DNA of 64,000 bases from Nonomuraea fuscirosea. Its GTDB lineage: Bacteria; Actinomycetota; Actinomycetes; Streptosporangiales; Streptosporangiaceae. A program made the translations under genes and the position numbers. The notes below the pieces were generated by a model that saw only the letters and a list, made by a program, of their open reading frames with translations, was not told where the DNA came from and made no database searches. Below are positions 8,791 to 16,047 of the stretch, piece after piece (positions within the stretch are counted from its first letter, which is position 1; every line of letters begins with the position of its first letter). The stretch covers positions 248,001 to 312,000 of the forward strand of contig NZ_PVNG01000011.1 in the NCBI RefSeq assembly GCF_003001935.1. The letters run 5' to 3'.

Positions 8791-9726
8791 GCGGATGCGG
8801 CGGCGCAGCGACGGGTCGATGCTCACGTTGCGGCCCGCGTCCGGCGGCACCACGACCTCCTGGGCCGCGGCCACCCCACCGGCCAGCAGCGGCGCGTCCA
8901 CCGGCACCGTCCGCTTGATCACGGCCAGCGCGATCGGGCCGAGCTCGTGGTGCCGGGCGGCCGAGCCGACCACGCCGACCTCCTGGCTCTCGAAGATGAC
9001 CGGCGCGCCGTGCGGCGGCAGGGTGTCCACGCTGCCGTCGAGGTGCAGGAAGACCAGGCGGCGCGGCGGATGCCCCAGGTTGTGCACCCGCGCCACCGTC
9101 TCCTGCCCCCGGTAGCACCCCTTGCTGAGGTGCACCGCCGCACCGATCCAGGCCACCTCGTGGGGGATCGTCTTGTGGTCGGTCTCGAAGCCGAGCCGCG
9201 GCCGGTGCGCCTCGATCCGCAACGCCTCGTACGCCCACAGCCCGGCCAGCGGCTTGCCCAGGTGCTCGGCCAGCTCGGCCCGCGGCACCAGGAAGTCCTC
9301 GTCGGCCGTGGACAGCACCGCCAGGTCGTCGACCAGGGTGACCTCGACGCGCAGCATGAACCGCATCCGGTCGAGGTAGTCGGCCAGGCTCTGGCCGGTG
9401 CCCGGCTCGACGTGGGCGAGGATGCTCTCGCCGTCGTCCACGAGCGTCATATGGTGCTGGACGCGGCCCTGGAGGTCGAGGTCGAGCGTCTGGGTCCATT
9501 CGCCGGGACGCAGCGAGTCGAGCTTCTGCGAGGTCAGGTCGTTGAGCCATTTCAGCCGGTCGGCGCCGGAGATCCGGATCACCTCGCGGTTGCTGCGGTC
9601 GACGACCGCCTCTCCCTTGGCCAGGGCGCGCTGCTCGGCGAACAGGTCGCCGTAGTGCGCCGCCACATCGGAGTCCGGAGCGTCTGCCTGGACGGCGCCG
9701 GGGAGGTCGAGCAGAGGGCTACGCAT
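8788..9726 (-). CDS. ygfZ: Folate-binding iron-sulfur repair protein YgfZ
   Basis: The 312-aa protein resembles the GcvT aminomethyltransferase fold and carries the YgfZ signature KGCYRGQE (about residue 205), including the Cys needed for function in Escherichia coli YgfZ. The family uses tetrahydrofolate to help maintain Fe-S enzymes. The start is preceded on its own strand by TAGCCT and then 7 nt, which predicts a leaderless mRNA, although GGAGGG also lies in that gap. The nur-like gene lies about 110 bp upstream on the same strand. Confidence 0.9.
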   Translation of the reverse strand: MRSPLLDLPGAVQADAPDSDVAAHYGDLFAEQRALAKGEAVVDRSNREVIRISGADRLKWLNDLTSQKLDSLRPGEWTQTLDLDLQGRVQHHMTLVDDGESILAHVEPGTGQSLADYLDRMRFMLRVEVTLVDDLAVLSTADEDFLVPRAELAEHLGKPLAGLWAYEALRIEAHRPRLGFETDHKTIPHEVAWIGAAVHLSKGCYRGQETVARVHNLGHPPRRLVFLHLDGSVDTLPPHGAPVIFESQEVGVVGSAARHHELGPIALAVIKRTVPVDAPLLAGGVAAAQEVVVPPDAGRNVSIDPSLRRRIR

Positions 9727-9838
9727 GCCCTCCAGGCTATCCGCAGTCGCGCACGCGCAAGAAAGGGGGCGCGTCCGCCCGGCACCCGGTTCGTTCGGGT
9801 GTCCGGCTCAGCGCGGGAGCGCCGCCGCGCGGAGGCGG

Positions 9839-10252
9839 TCAGCGGCAGTTGCGACAGCGGCCGAAGACGGTCAGGTGGTGCACGTCGGCGGCGAACCCCA
9901 TCTCCGCGTCCAGCCCGTTGACCAGACCCTCGGCCATCTCCGGCCGCACCTCGGACACCTCGCCGCACCCCCGGCAGACCAGATGGACGTGGTCGGCCTC
10001 GGCCGCCAGGTGATAGGTCGGCGCGCCGTGCCCGAGATGGGTGTGGGTGACCATGCCGAGCTCTTCGAGCAGCTCAAGCGTGCGGTAGACGGTCGAGATG
10101 TTGACCCCGCGGGCCGTCTCGCGGACCTTGACACAGATTTCCTCGGGCGTGGCGTGCTCCAGGTCCTTGACCGCCTCAAGGACGAGCTGGCGCTGTGGGG
10201 TGACCCGGTAGCCCTTGGCGCGGAGTTCCTCATGCCACTGCGTCTCGGTCAT
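9839..10252 (-). CDS. nur: Fur-family metalloregulator, probably nickel-responsive Nur
   Basis: The 137-aa repressor has a winged helix (YRVTPQRQLVLEAV, then NISTVYRTLELLEELG) and two CxxC zinc pairs (Cys93/96 and Cys133/136). The three ligands described for the nickel site of Streptomyces coelicolor Nur, His70, His72 and His126, fall at the same numbers here. Of the four M-site ligands, His33, His88 and His90 are kept but position 86 is Ala. The Nur numbering is from memory. Nur represses nickel uptake and the Fe-superoxide dismutase gene when nickel is replete. TACACT ends 6 nt before the ATG, so the gene is probably leaderless. Confidence 0.87.
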   Translation of the reverse strand: MTETQWHEELRAKGYRVTPQRQLVLEAVKDLEHATPEEICVKVRETARGVNISTVYRTLELLEELGMVTHTHLGHGAPTYHLAAEADHVHLVCRGCGEVSEVRPEMAEGLVNGLDAEMGFAADVHHLTVFGRCRNCR

Positions 10253-10314
10253 GCCCCGAGTGTAGGCGCAGGGATCCAGGGGCGGCGAAGTCCGGCCGCA
10301 TGCCCCGGAGGATA

Positions 10315-10381
10315 TTGACTTGCCCCGTTCGCGGCATTCCGCATAGCTTCGTTGGTACGCGGAAAGGAGGTGGTCCGAATA
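10315..10381 (+). promoter_or_regulatory. Promoter-like region and extreme Shine-Dalgarno
   Basis: A candidate -35 TTGCCC (10320-10325) and -10 TAGCTT (10344-10349) are 18 nt apart. The segment GAAAGGAGGTGGTCC (10362-10376) then matches the complement of the 16S rRNA 3' end over 15 positions with a single G-U wobble. It ends 5 nt before the ATG at 10382, and the AGGAGG core is 11 nt from that start. Confidence 0.6.
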
Positions 10382-10423
10382 ATGGTTAGTCATAGACGGA
10401 TCAGCGAGGTGGTTGTCCGCTGA
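10382..10423 (+). CDS. Candidate 13-residue leader peptide
   Basis: ATG at 10382 opens a 14-codon frame (MVSHRRISEVVVR, then TGA) directly behind the longest Shine-Dalgarno in the window. It is divergent from nur and followed by about 180 bp with GC-rich hairpin potential, for example CGCCCGC-ACC-GCGGGCG at 10529-10545. Such a short frame with such a strong ribosome site suggests a leader peptide or ribosome-loading site rather than a functional protein. No clear downstream gene on the same strand can be assigned; the next recognised gene is on the other strand. Confidence 0.45.
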   Translation: MVSHRRISEVVVR

Positions 10424-10604
10424 CCTCGCGGACTGTTGTCTCGTGACGGTACAGCGAATCCGAGGCAACCACCGGGGCCCCTGGCAGCCGGAGGGCGGGA
10501 CGCCGTCCCGACCTTGGTCCATCCGGCCCGCCCGCACCGCGGGCGGAGTGATGCCCGGGGCCCTTCTCATCTCCTCGATCAGTACGCGCCTCCAGCAGGC
10601 GCCG
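10424..10604 (+). other. Leader-peptide downstream region, no assigned gene
   Basis: Two plus-strand frames stay open here, from about 10436 and 10443, but both run into antisense of the DUF2470 gene and neither shows a recognisable family. GGGAC-GCC-GTCCC and CGCCCGC-ACC-GCGGGCG inverted repeats make a structured RNA possible. I see no established riboswitch. Confidence 0.3.
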
Positions 10605-10901
10605 TCAGTGCTCGCCGCGGGCCGGCAGGCCGAGCCGGCCGCACGCCTCCCGGTAGAGCGTCACCACGGCCTTGCGCACCTGCGCCCGCTCGGTGAGCGT
10701 CGCACCCCAGGGCACCCGTACGAGCTCCCCGCCGTCGATCGTGAACGTGATCGCCTCGGCGTCCACGTCACTCGTCACGGCGCTCGTCGCCTCGGGCCGC
10801 CCGCCCATCCCGCGCACGATGATCAGTGAGTCGCCGGCGTGGTCGTCGTTCATGTGGCGCTTGATCGCCTCGACGGCGTCAGCGGTGAAGGGGGTGCTCA
10901 C
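10605..10901 (-). CDS. DUF2470 domain protein
   Basis: The 98-aa protein is a stand-alone DUF2470 domain (VEAIKRHMNDDHAGDSLIIV, then a TSAVTSDVDAEAITFTI block). The same domain forms the C-terminus of HugZ-type haem-utilisation and FMN-binding pyridoxamine-oxidase-like proteins, and the MNDDH motif is its haem-associated signature. It starts 6 nt after the stop of the nitrobindin-like gene, so the two form an operon. A shared haem connection is inferred. Confidence 0.85.
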   Translation of the reverse strand: MSTPFTADAVEAIKRHMNDDHAGDSLIIVRGMGGRPEATSAVTSDVDAEAITFTIDGGELVRVPWGATLTERAQVRKAVVTLYREACGRLGLPARGEH

Positions 10902-10907
10902 GCTCGC

Positions 10908-11396
10908 TCAGGCCACTTTCTTCAGCTCGGCCGACATGTGGTCCGTGAGCGGATGGCCGACCGCCGCCATCTCGTACGCCCACATGAGGTTGCCGTTGAC
11001 CAGGCCGTAGAGCCGGTGACCCGCGCTGTACTCCTTGGCCGTGGCGGTGCGCGCCACCACGTCGGTGCGCAGCTCGATCTTGTGGAAGACGACCTCGCCG
11101 ATGTAGATCTCGACGATCCCGGTCGGGTGCGAGAGCACGACCTCGATCTGCCGCTCGGGCAGGGCCCGCCAGTAGCCCGACTCCGTCGCCAGCGGCCTGA
11201 CCCGGTTGCCGTCGTCGTCGAGCAGCCAGGTGCGGCTGACGTAGGTCAGGAACGGCTTCCCGTTGTGCCCGAACTCGATCTCCTGGCCGAAGTTGAAGCT
11301 CTCGATCGTGGGATAGCCGCCCACTCCGGCGCCCTCCCACCGGCCGAGCAGGAACGAGATCGGCTCCAAGGCCGGGTGCACCTCAGGTTCTTCCAT
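10908..11396 (-). CDS. Nitrobindin / FABP-like haem-binding protein
   Basis: The 162-aa beta-barrel protein carries the nitrobindin signature GRWEGAGVGGYPTI (GxWxGxG, about residue 19) and a late YEMAAVGHPLTDHMSAEL segment with the probable proximal His. Homologues (the THAP4 C-terminal domain, Mycobacterium and Arabidopsis nitrobindins) bind ferric haem and handle NO or peroxynitrite. The start at 11396 is backed by TACTCT ending 8 nt upstream, suggesting leaderless initiation. It forms an operon with the DUF2470 gene and is divergent from the DsrE gene; the starts are 43 bp apart. Confidence 0.87.
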   Translation of the reverse strand: MEEPEVHPALEPISFLLGRWEGAGVGGYPTIESFNFGQEIEFGHNGKPFLTYVSRTWLLDDDGNRVRPLATESGYWRALPERQIEVVLSHPTGIVEIYIGEVVFHKIELRTDVVARTATAKEYSAGHRLYGLVNGNLMWAYEMAAVGHPLTDHMSAELKKVA

Positions 11397-11439
11397 GGTC
11401 CCCAAGAGTAGTGGGGGGCGGCGCGTTAGGGTGGCGGGC

Positions 11440-11802
11440 ATGGCACGATCACTGGTGATCAAGGTTACCGCCGGAGCCGACGCCCCCGAGCGCTGCAACC
11501 AGGCGTTCACGGTCGCGGCGGCGGCGCTGGCGAGCGGCGTCCCCGTGTCCCTGTGGCTGACGGGGGAGTCGTCGTGGTTCGCGCTGCCGGGGCGGGCCAA
11601 GGAGTTCGTCCTGCCGCACGCCGCGCCGCTGCCCGACCTGCTCGACGCCGTCCTCGCGGCCGGCCGGGTGACGCTGTGCACCCAGTGCGCGGCGCGCAGG
11701 AACATCACCGTGGACGACGTCATCGAGGGGGTCCGCATCGCGGGCGCGCCCGCGTTCGTGGAGGAAGCGGTCGCCGACGGCGCCCAGGCCCTGGTCTACT
11801 GA
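11440..11802 (+). CDS. DsrE-family protein
   Basis: The 120-aa protein has the DsrE/DsrF fold (SLVIKVTAGADAPERCNQAF, then ALASGVPVSLWLT) and a cysteine pair CTQC near residue 75, as in sulfur-relay or peroxiredoxin-like members. Its exact role is unknown; transfer or sensing of sulfur is inferred from family. TAGGGT (11427-11432) ends 7 nt before the ATG with no Shine-Dalgarno, another leaderless candidate. Confidence 0.82.
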   Translation: MARSLVIKVTAGADAPERCNQAFTVAAAALASGVPVSLWLTGESSWFALPGRAKEFVLPHAAPLPDLLDAVLAAGRVTLCTQCAARRNITVDDVIEGVRIAGAPAFVEEAVADGAQALVY

Positions 11803-11831
11803 CCCGCCCCCAGATGCGGGGTGGCGGTCAG
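11799..11831. terminator. Hairpin between convergent DsrE and alaX genes
   Basis: TGACCCGCCCC pairs with GGGGTGGCGGTCA across a short loop, with one bulge. Both stop codons lie in the stem. Confidence 0.5.
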
Positions 11832-12562
11832 TCGGAGATCTGGATGCGCAGGCGGCGGAAGCCGCGGCCCTTGCTCTCGATCTTGGCGACCTTGATGTGC
11901 CCGATCTGCTTGGTCGAGGCCACGTGGGTGCCGCCGTCGGCCTGGGTGTCCAGGCCCACGATGTCGACGATGCGCACGTCCTGGACGCTCTCCGGCACCA
12001 GGTTGGTCGCGGTGCGGATGATGTCGGGGATGGCGAACGCCTCCGGCCGGGGCAGCACCTTCACGTCGATGCGGCGGTCGGCCACGATCTCGGCGTTGCA
12101 GGCGTCCTCGACGGCCTCCTTGAACCCCGGCGGCACCTCGGGCAGGTTGAAGTCCATCCGCGCGCTCAGCTCGTCCATGTTGCCGCCGGTGACCAGGCAG
12201 CCGTAGTCCCTGAACACGACCCCGCACAGCACGTGCAGGCCCGAGTGCGTGCGCATGAGGGCCGAGCGGCGCGCGTCGGCCACCGCGGCCTCGACCACGG
12301 TGCCGGCCGGCGGGATCGGGTCGCCGTCGGCCGGGATCAGGTAGAGGTCGTCGCCCTTGCGCACCCCCACGATCCGGGTCTCGACACCCTGCCAGACCAG
12401 AACTCCGTGATCCGCCGGCTGGCCGCCCCCGCCCGGATAGAATGCCGACCTGCTCAGCACGATCCCTTCGGGCGTCGCGTCCAGCACGACGGCTTCGAAG
12501 TCACGCAGATTCTGGTCGGACAGTTCCAATCGTCGCGTGCGTCCGTGGAGATCGGTGCTCAT
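11828..12562 (-). CDS. AlaX-type alanyl-tRNA editing protein
   Basis: The 244-aa protein is a free-standing homologue of the AlaRS editing domain and should hydrolyse Ser- or Gly-tRNA(Ala). It has the N-terminal beta-barrel part (SRSAFYPGGGGQPADHG), the zinc motif HxxxH (THSGLHVL), GGNMDELSARMDF and a C-terminal QADGGTHVAST. The usual Cys of the second zinc pair (ACGGTH) is Asp here. TAGGCT ends 6 nt before the ATG, so a leaderless transcript is likely. It is divergent from the SGNH hydrolase gene, with 28 bp between the starts. Confidence 0.88.
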   Translation of the reverse strand: MSTDLHGRTRRLELSDQNLRDFEAVVLDATPEGIVLSRSAFYPGGGGQPADHGVLVWQGVETRIVGVRKGDDLYLIPADGDPIPPAGTVVEAAVADARRSALMRTHSGLHVLCGVVFRDYGCLVTGGNMDELSARMDFNLPEVPPGFKEAVEDACNAEIVADRRIDVKVLPRPEAFAIPDIIRTATNLVPESVQDVRIVDIVGLDTQADGGTHVASTKQIGHIKVAKIESKGRGFRRLRIQISD

Positions 12563-12590
12563 ATCGGCAGCCTAGTGCCCTGAGGTGGTC

Positions 12591-13226
12591 ATGCGTGGCC
12601 TGACGAACCGACTCTCGCTGCTCCTCGCGGTGCTGGCGGTGCCGTCCTGCGCGGCGGTCCAGCGCGCCGAGCCCGGCCCGCCGGCGGCGAAGGTGATGAT
12701 GTTCGTGGGCGACAGCTTCACGGTCGGCTCGGGCCCGGTGTCGGCCTGGCGCACGTACGCGTCCGCGACCGCCCGCCTGCTGGGCCGGCAGCCGATCATC
12801 GCGGGCGCGAGCGGCACCGGCTACTGCAACGAGGGCAGGGTGGGCCGCACGTTCCAGCGCTCGTTCGAGGAGGAGCTGTCCTGGCGCCCGGCTCCCGACC
12901 TGCTGATCGTCTCGGGCGGCCACAACGACCGGCGCTGCGGCGCCGAGCAGGCGCGCCAGGCCGCCGGGCGGTTGCTGGGGAAGGTGCGCGCGACGTGGCC
13001 GCGGACCGAGATCGTCATGATCGGCCCCATCTGGCTGAGCGAGCCGCCCAGGAAGGCGTACGGGATCCGCGACGCCCTGGCGGCGGCGGCCAGAACGTGG
13101 AACGTTCCATTCCTCGATCCGCTGGGCCGGCGCTGGTCTCCGGGGGAGGTCCTGCCCGACGGCGTGCACCCCACGCTCGCCGGGCACGAGAGCCTGGCCG
13201 CCTGGCTGGCGGCCGAGCTGAGGTGA
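12591..13226 (+). CDS. Exported SGNH/GDSL hydrolase
   Basis: The 211-aa protein has an N-terminal hydrophobic signal ending at VPSC, possibly a weak lipobox, and the four SGNH blocks: GDSFT (Ser nucleophile), the GASGTGY block, SGGHND, and the C-terminal DGVHPT with the catalytic Asp and His. It is probably a surface esterase, for example acting on acyl groups of cell-wall sugars; the substrate is unknown. ATG at 12591 is preferred over GTG at 12585 because GAGG lies 5 nt upstream of the ATG. Confidence 0.82.
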   Translation: MRGLTNRLSLLLAVLAVPSCAAVQRAEPGPPAAKVMMFVGDSFTVGSGPVSAWRTYASATARLLGRQPIIAGASGTGYCNEGRVGRTFQRSFEEELSWRPAPDLLIVSGGHNDRRCGAEQARQAAGRLLGKVRATWPRTEIVMIGPIWLSEPPRKAYGIRDALAAAARTWNVPFLDPLGRRWSPGEVLPDGVHPTLAGHESLAAWLAAELR

Positions 13227-13245
13227 ACGGTGCGCCCTGCCGGGG

Positions 13246-13614
13246 TTACCAGGGCCCGTACGGGCCGCTGTTGCCGCCGCGGCCGCCCATGCCCTTGACG
13301 GCGGGCTTGACGTCGACGATGTAGATCGTGGCCGCGATGACCGCCGCGATCGAGAAGATGCCGAGGCCGATGCCGAGGAACGCCTGCCCGCCGACCCGCA
13401 TGAAGGCGTCGAAGTAGGACAGCGCCCCGGCCGCCGAGAACAGCGTGGCGAGACCCAGGATCAGCAGCCACAGGTTCTTCTTCAGCTTGCCCGCCGAGAG
13501 GAAGGCGTTGGTCGGCACCCGCACCGCGTGCACGAACGCGTAGACCGACATGCCCAGGATGACTACGGCGAGCACCAGGAAGAGGAGGTTGAAGACCCCG
13601 TAGATCATGTTCAT
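13246..13614 (-). CDS. DUF2516 family membrane protein
   Basis: The 122-aa protein has three predicted membrane helices (residues about 5-27, 45-62 and 78-98) and a Gly-rich tail ending GPYGPW. It matches DUF2516, represented by Rv0476 next to hbhA in Mycobacterium tuberculosis; the same neighbours are found here, which supports the call. The function is unknown. A second Met 18 bp further upstream (13632) is possible. Confidence 0.82.
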   Translation of the reverse strand: MNMIYGVFNLLFLVLAVVILGMSVYAFVHAVRVPTNAFLSAGKLKKNLWLLILGLATLFSAAGALSYFDAFMRVGGQAFLGIGLGIFSIAAVIAATIYIVDVKPAVKGMGGRGGNSGPYGPW

Positions 13615-13694
13615 GTGTTCGTCTCCGCCCAACGCCGATGGATCGGATTCAGCCTAATAGGCGGCCCCGTCGCGCGGGCACCCCTGAACGGAAA

Positions 13695-13721
13695 GGCCCG
13701 CCTCCGCTTCGGAGACGGGCC
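13695..13721 (-). terminator. Hairpin after the hbhA-like gene
   Basis: GGCCCG-C-CTCCG pairs with CGGAG-A-CGGGCC around a 3-nt loop, with one mismatch. It lies 12 nt after the stop of the minus-strand gene at 13733. Confidence 0.6.
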
Positions 13722-13732
13722 GGTGGGCCTGG

Positions 13733-14161
13733 TCAGGCCTGGGTGGTCTTCGTGGTCTTGGTGGTGCGGGTCTTCTTGACCGGCTCGATCGGCTCGGCGA
13801 CGGGCGGCTCGGCGGCCACCGACACCTCTTCCAGCTCCAGCGCGGCCTCGCCGGTGGTCTTGCTGACGACCTGACGGCCGCGGGTGGCGAAGTCCTCGTA
13901 GACCTCGGTGGCCTTGTGGGAGAGCTGGTCGGCGTACTCGCGCGCCTTCTCGGGGAACTCCCTGGCGATGCCCTCGGCCTTGTCGGCGTACTCGCGGGCC
14001 TTGACCGGCAGGTCCTTGGCCAGCTCCGTGCGGCGAGACTGCAGCTTCAGCAGCTGCTCGGGCAGCTCGCGCAGCTTCTCGACCGCGTAGTCGCCGACGC
14101 CGGCGACCGCGTAGAACGGCTTGGACTCGGTGAGCTTCTTGACCTCGGTGGCGAGCGTCAT
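13733..14161 (-). CDS. hbhA: Heparin-binding-hemagglutinin-like coiled-coil protein
   Basis: The 142-aa protein begins with a hydrophobic patch (KPFYAVAGVGDYAVEKL), then a long amphipathic helix rich in KAREYADK-type repeats, and ends with a Lys/Thr tail (KKTRTTKTTKTTQA). Mycobacterial HBHA has the same order: coiled coil plus lysine-rich C-terminus that binds heparan sulfate and lipid inclusions. In a soil actinomycete an adhesin role is not assumed. The neighbours (an XRE regulator like Rv0474 upstream, DUF2516 like Rv0476 downstream) match the M. tuberculosis locus. Confidence 0.78.
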   Translation of the reverse strand: MTLATEVKKLTESKPFYAVAGVGDYAVEKLRELPEQLLKLQSRRTELAKDLPVKAREYADKAEGIAREFPEKAREYADQLSHKATEVYEDFATRGRQVVSKTTGEAALELEEVSVAAEPPVAEPIEPVKKTRTTKTTKTTQA

Positions 14162-14164
14162 GGG

Positions 14165-14656
14165 TTAACCTTCCTTGGTTTCCTGGGTGACGTTGCCGTT
14201 GCGTGAGGTCGCCGCGTAGGGCTCAAGTGCGGCGAGAAACTCCTCGGGCAGCGGCGCGTCGTCCTCGTCGGAGTCGTGCCGGGGATGAGCATTCTGGGAG
14301 GTCTGCTCGTCTTCGGCGCGTCTCTCCTTGAGGAACGACTCGTAGATGTCGATCAGCACCTGGCGTTGCCGTTCGCTGAGATTCGCGTCGGCCCGGATCG
14401 CGGTGATCACATCGCTCGGCGGCTCGCGGTCCTCGATGAGGCCCGCCTGCACGTAGAGCGCCTGTGAGGAGATGCGCAGTCCTTTGGCGATCTGGTTGAG
14501 AATCTCCGCGCTCGGTTTGCGCAGCCCCCGCTCGATCTGGCTCAGGTAGGGGTTGGAGACCCCGGCAGCCGCGGCCAGCTGGCGCAGCGAGATCTTCGCC
14601 TGCTGCCGCTGATCACGGATGTATTCACCGATCGAGCCGACCTTGGGTAGTGCCAT
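14165..14656 (-). CDS. XRE-family HTH regulator (Rv0474-like)
   Basis: The 163-aa protein has an N-terminal Cro/C1 HTH (YIRDQRQQAKISLRQLAAAA, then SNPYLSQIERGLRKPSAEIL) and an acidic C-terminal tail. Its stop is only 3 nt from the start of the hbhA-like gene on the same strand, so the two are one operon and the regulator probably controls it. The start at 14656 gives MALPKVGSIGEYI; upstream Met residues give no better ribosome site. Confidence 0.85.
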   Translation of the reverse strand: MALPKVGSIGEYIRDQRQQAKISLRQLAAAAGVSNPYLSQIERGLRKPSAEILNQIAKGLRISSQALYVQAGLIEDREPPSDVITAIRADANLSERQRQVLIDIYESFLKERRAEDEQTSQNAHPRHDSDEDDAPLPEEFLAALEPYAATSRNGNVTQETKEG

Positions 14657-14716
14657 GCCTGTAGTCTGCCTCGCGCTGCTTGCAATTGCAAACGCGGTGA
14701 TTAACTCCAGCAAGCA

Positions 14717-15622
14717 TTACAGCTGGAAGAGCCACAGCAGCGGCGTGCTGGTGACCAAACTCACAGACAGGGCGATGAAGCCGTAGCGCACCGACGCGGA
14801 CAGCTCGGGATCGGGCTTGACCAGGCGATTCACCCTGGCCATGACGTTGTGGGCCTGGACGCCCAGCATGCCGTTGGGGGTCGGCATGGCGCCCGCCGTG
14901 CCGAATCTGAGCAGCGCCGTCGCCAGCCTGCGCGGCGAGCAGTAGCGGCGGGCCCGGTCGTCGGCGGCCATCTCGATGAGCAGCTCCACCTGCGCCTGGG
15001 CGTCGGCCACCACCTTCGACCAGGGCATCGCCCGGCGCAGCGCGGCGAAGGGCAGCAGCACCAGGTCGTGCCGCTCGCGTACGTGCGCCGCCTCGTGCGC
15101 GAGGACCGCCGCCAGCTCGTCCTCCGACAGCAGCTTGAGCGCGCCCTCGCTGACCACGACCTGCGAGCGCAGCCCCGGCACGCAGTAGGCGGCGGCGCTG
15201 GGATGGGCCAGCACCCGCACGCCCGGCACGCCCGGGTCGTCGTGGGAGATCAGCGTGAGCAGCATGCGGTGCCGGCGGCGGGCCCGCAGCGCCTGGACGC
15301 CCGCGGTGAGCAGCACCACGATCAGCACCGCGAGCGCGGTGAGCCCCGCGATCAGGGCCAGCACGTGCAGCGGGTCCCACGCCCGCGCGGGCGCCCACCC
15401 GTGCGCGAACGCGATGAGCCCCGGCAGGGCGCCGACCTCGTAGGGCTGGACCGCGTAGGCGAGCATGGCCCCGGTGGTGGCCAGGCCCCACGACACGCCG
15501 AGCGACTGCCAGAGGATGATCGCCAGCCGCGGGGCCCGCGAGGTCCACCGGGCCGTGGTGAAACGCCAGGAGCCGACCGCGCACGCCGTGGCGAGCGCTG
15601 CCAGCACCGCTGCCGTGATCAC
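14717..15622 (-). CDS. M56-family membrane metallopeptidase (BlaR1-like)
   Basis: The 301-aa protein has membrane helices at the N-terminus, near residues 40-65 and 95-120, and at the C-terminus (VSLVTSTPLLWLFQL), around a cytosolic zinc-peptidase domain with HEAAH (LAAVLAHEAAHVRERHDLVL, about residue 177). It lacks the extracellular penicillin-binding sensor of true BlaR1. The GTG start overlaps the blaI stop as GTGA, so the two are translationally coupled. By analogy the peptidase cleaves or relieves the BlaI repressor; the signal is unknown. Confidence 0.83.
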   Translation of the reverse strand: MITAAVLAALATACAVGSWRFTTARWTSRAPRLAIILWQSLGVSWGLATTGAMLAYAVQPYEVGALPGLIAFAHGWAPARAWDPLHVLALIAGLTALAVLIVVLLTAGVQALRARRRHRMLLTLISHDDPGVPGVRVLAHPSAAAYCVPGLRSQVVVSEGALKLLSEDELAAVLAHEAAHVRERHDLVLLPFAALRRAMPWSKVVADAQAQVELLIEMAADDRARRYCSPRRLATALLRFGTAGAMPTPNGMLGVQAHNVMARVNRLVKPDPELSASVRYGFIALSVSLVTSTPLLWLFQL

Positions 15623-15975
15623 TCGTCCTCCAGCTCCGTAAGGGCTCTGCGCAGGATCTCCGCCTCTGGGTCCGACACTGCCTGGGCGAAGCGGGTCAGG
15701 GCGGCCGAGCGGTCGCCCGTCAGGTCCAAGGCTTCCAGCATAAGCTCGGCGATGTACGCGTCGCGGCTTTCGGCCGGCTGATATCTCCACGCGCGCCCGT
15801 CGCGGGTGCGTTCGAGGAAGCCCTTGCGGGTGAGCCGGTCGAGGACGGTCATGACCGTGGTGGGGGCCAGGTCGCGGTCGGCGATCAGTTTGCCGACCTC
15901 GCGGGCGGTCAGCGCGCCGCTCTCCGCCCAGAGGATGTCCATGATGCTGCGTTCAAGCTCGCCAAGACCCTTCAC
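15619..15975 (-). CDS. blaI: BlaI/MecI/CopY-type repressor
   Basis: The 118-aa winged-helix repressor has the typical BlaI sequence (LGELERSIMDILWAES, TVMTVLDRLTRKGFLER, DGRAWRYQP). The start is a GTG at 15975, preceded by TACTCT about 5 nt upstream. A short inverted repeat GTAG-CT-CTAC at 15986-15995 overlaps this -10 and resembles the TAC/GTA logic of BlaI operators, so self-repression is likely. The M56 peptidase gene follows with a 4-bp overlap. Confidence 0.85.
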   Translation of the reverse strand: MKGLGELERSIMDILWAESGALTAREVGKLIADRDLAPTTVMTVLDRLTRKGFLERTRDGRAWRYQPAESRDAYIAELMLEALDLTGDRSAALTRFAQAVSDPEAEILRRALTELEDE

Positions 15976-16047
15976 ACCATTCAGAGTAGCTCTACAACGC
16001 GTCGAGCTGGCATCCGGGTGGCGCGGCTTCGTGAAAGTGTCGGAGCC

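Noticed and set aside
10413..10829. A plus-strand frame behind the leader peptide
   Set aside because: Most of it is antisense to the DUF2470 gene and it has no recognisable domain. The sequence up to 10604 is kept as an unassigned region only.
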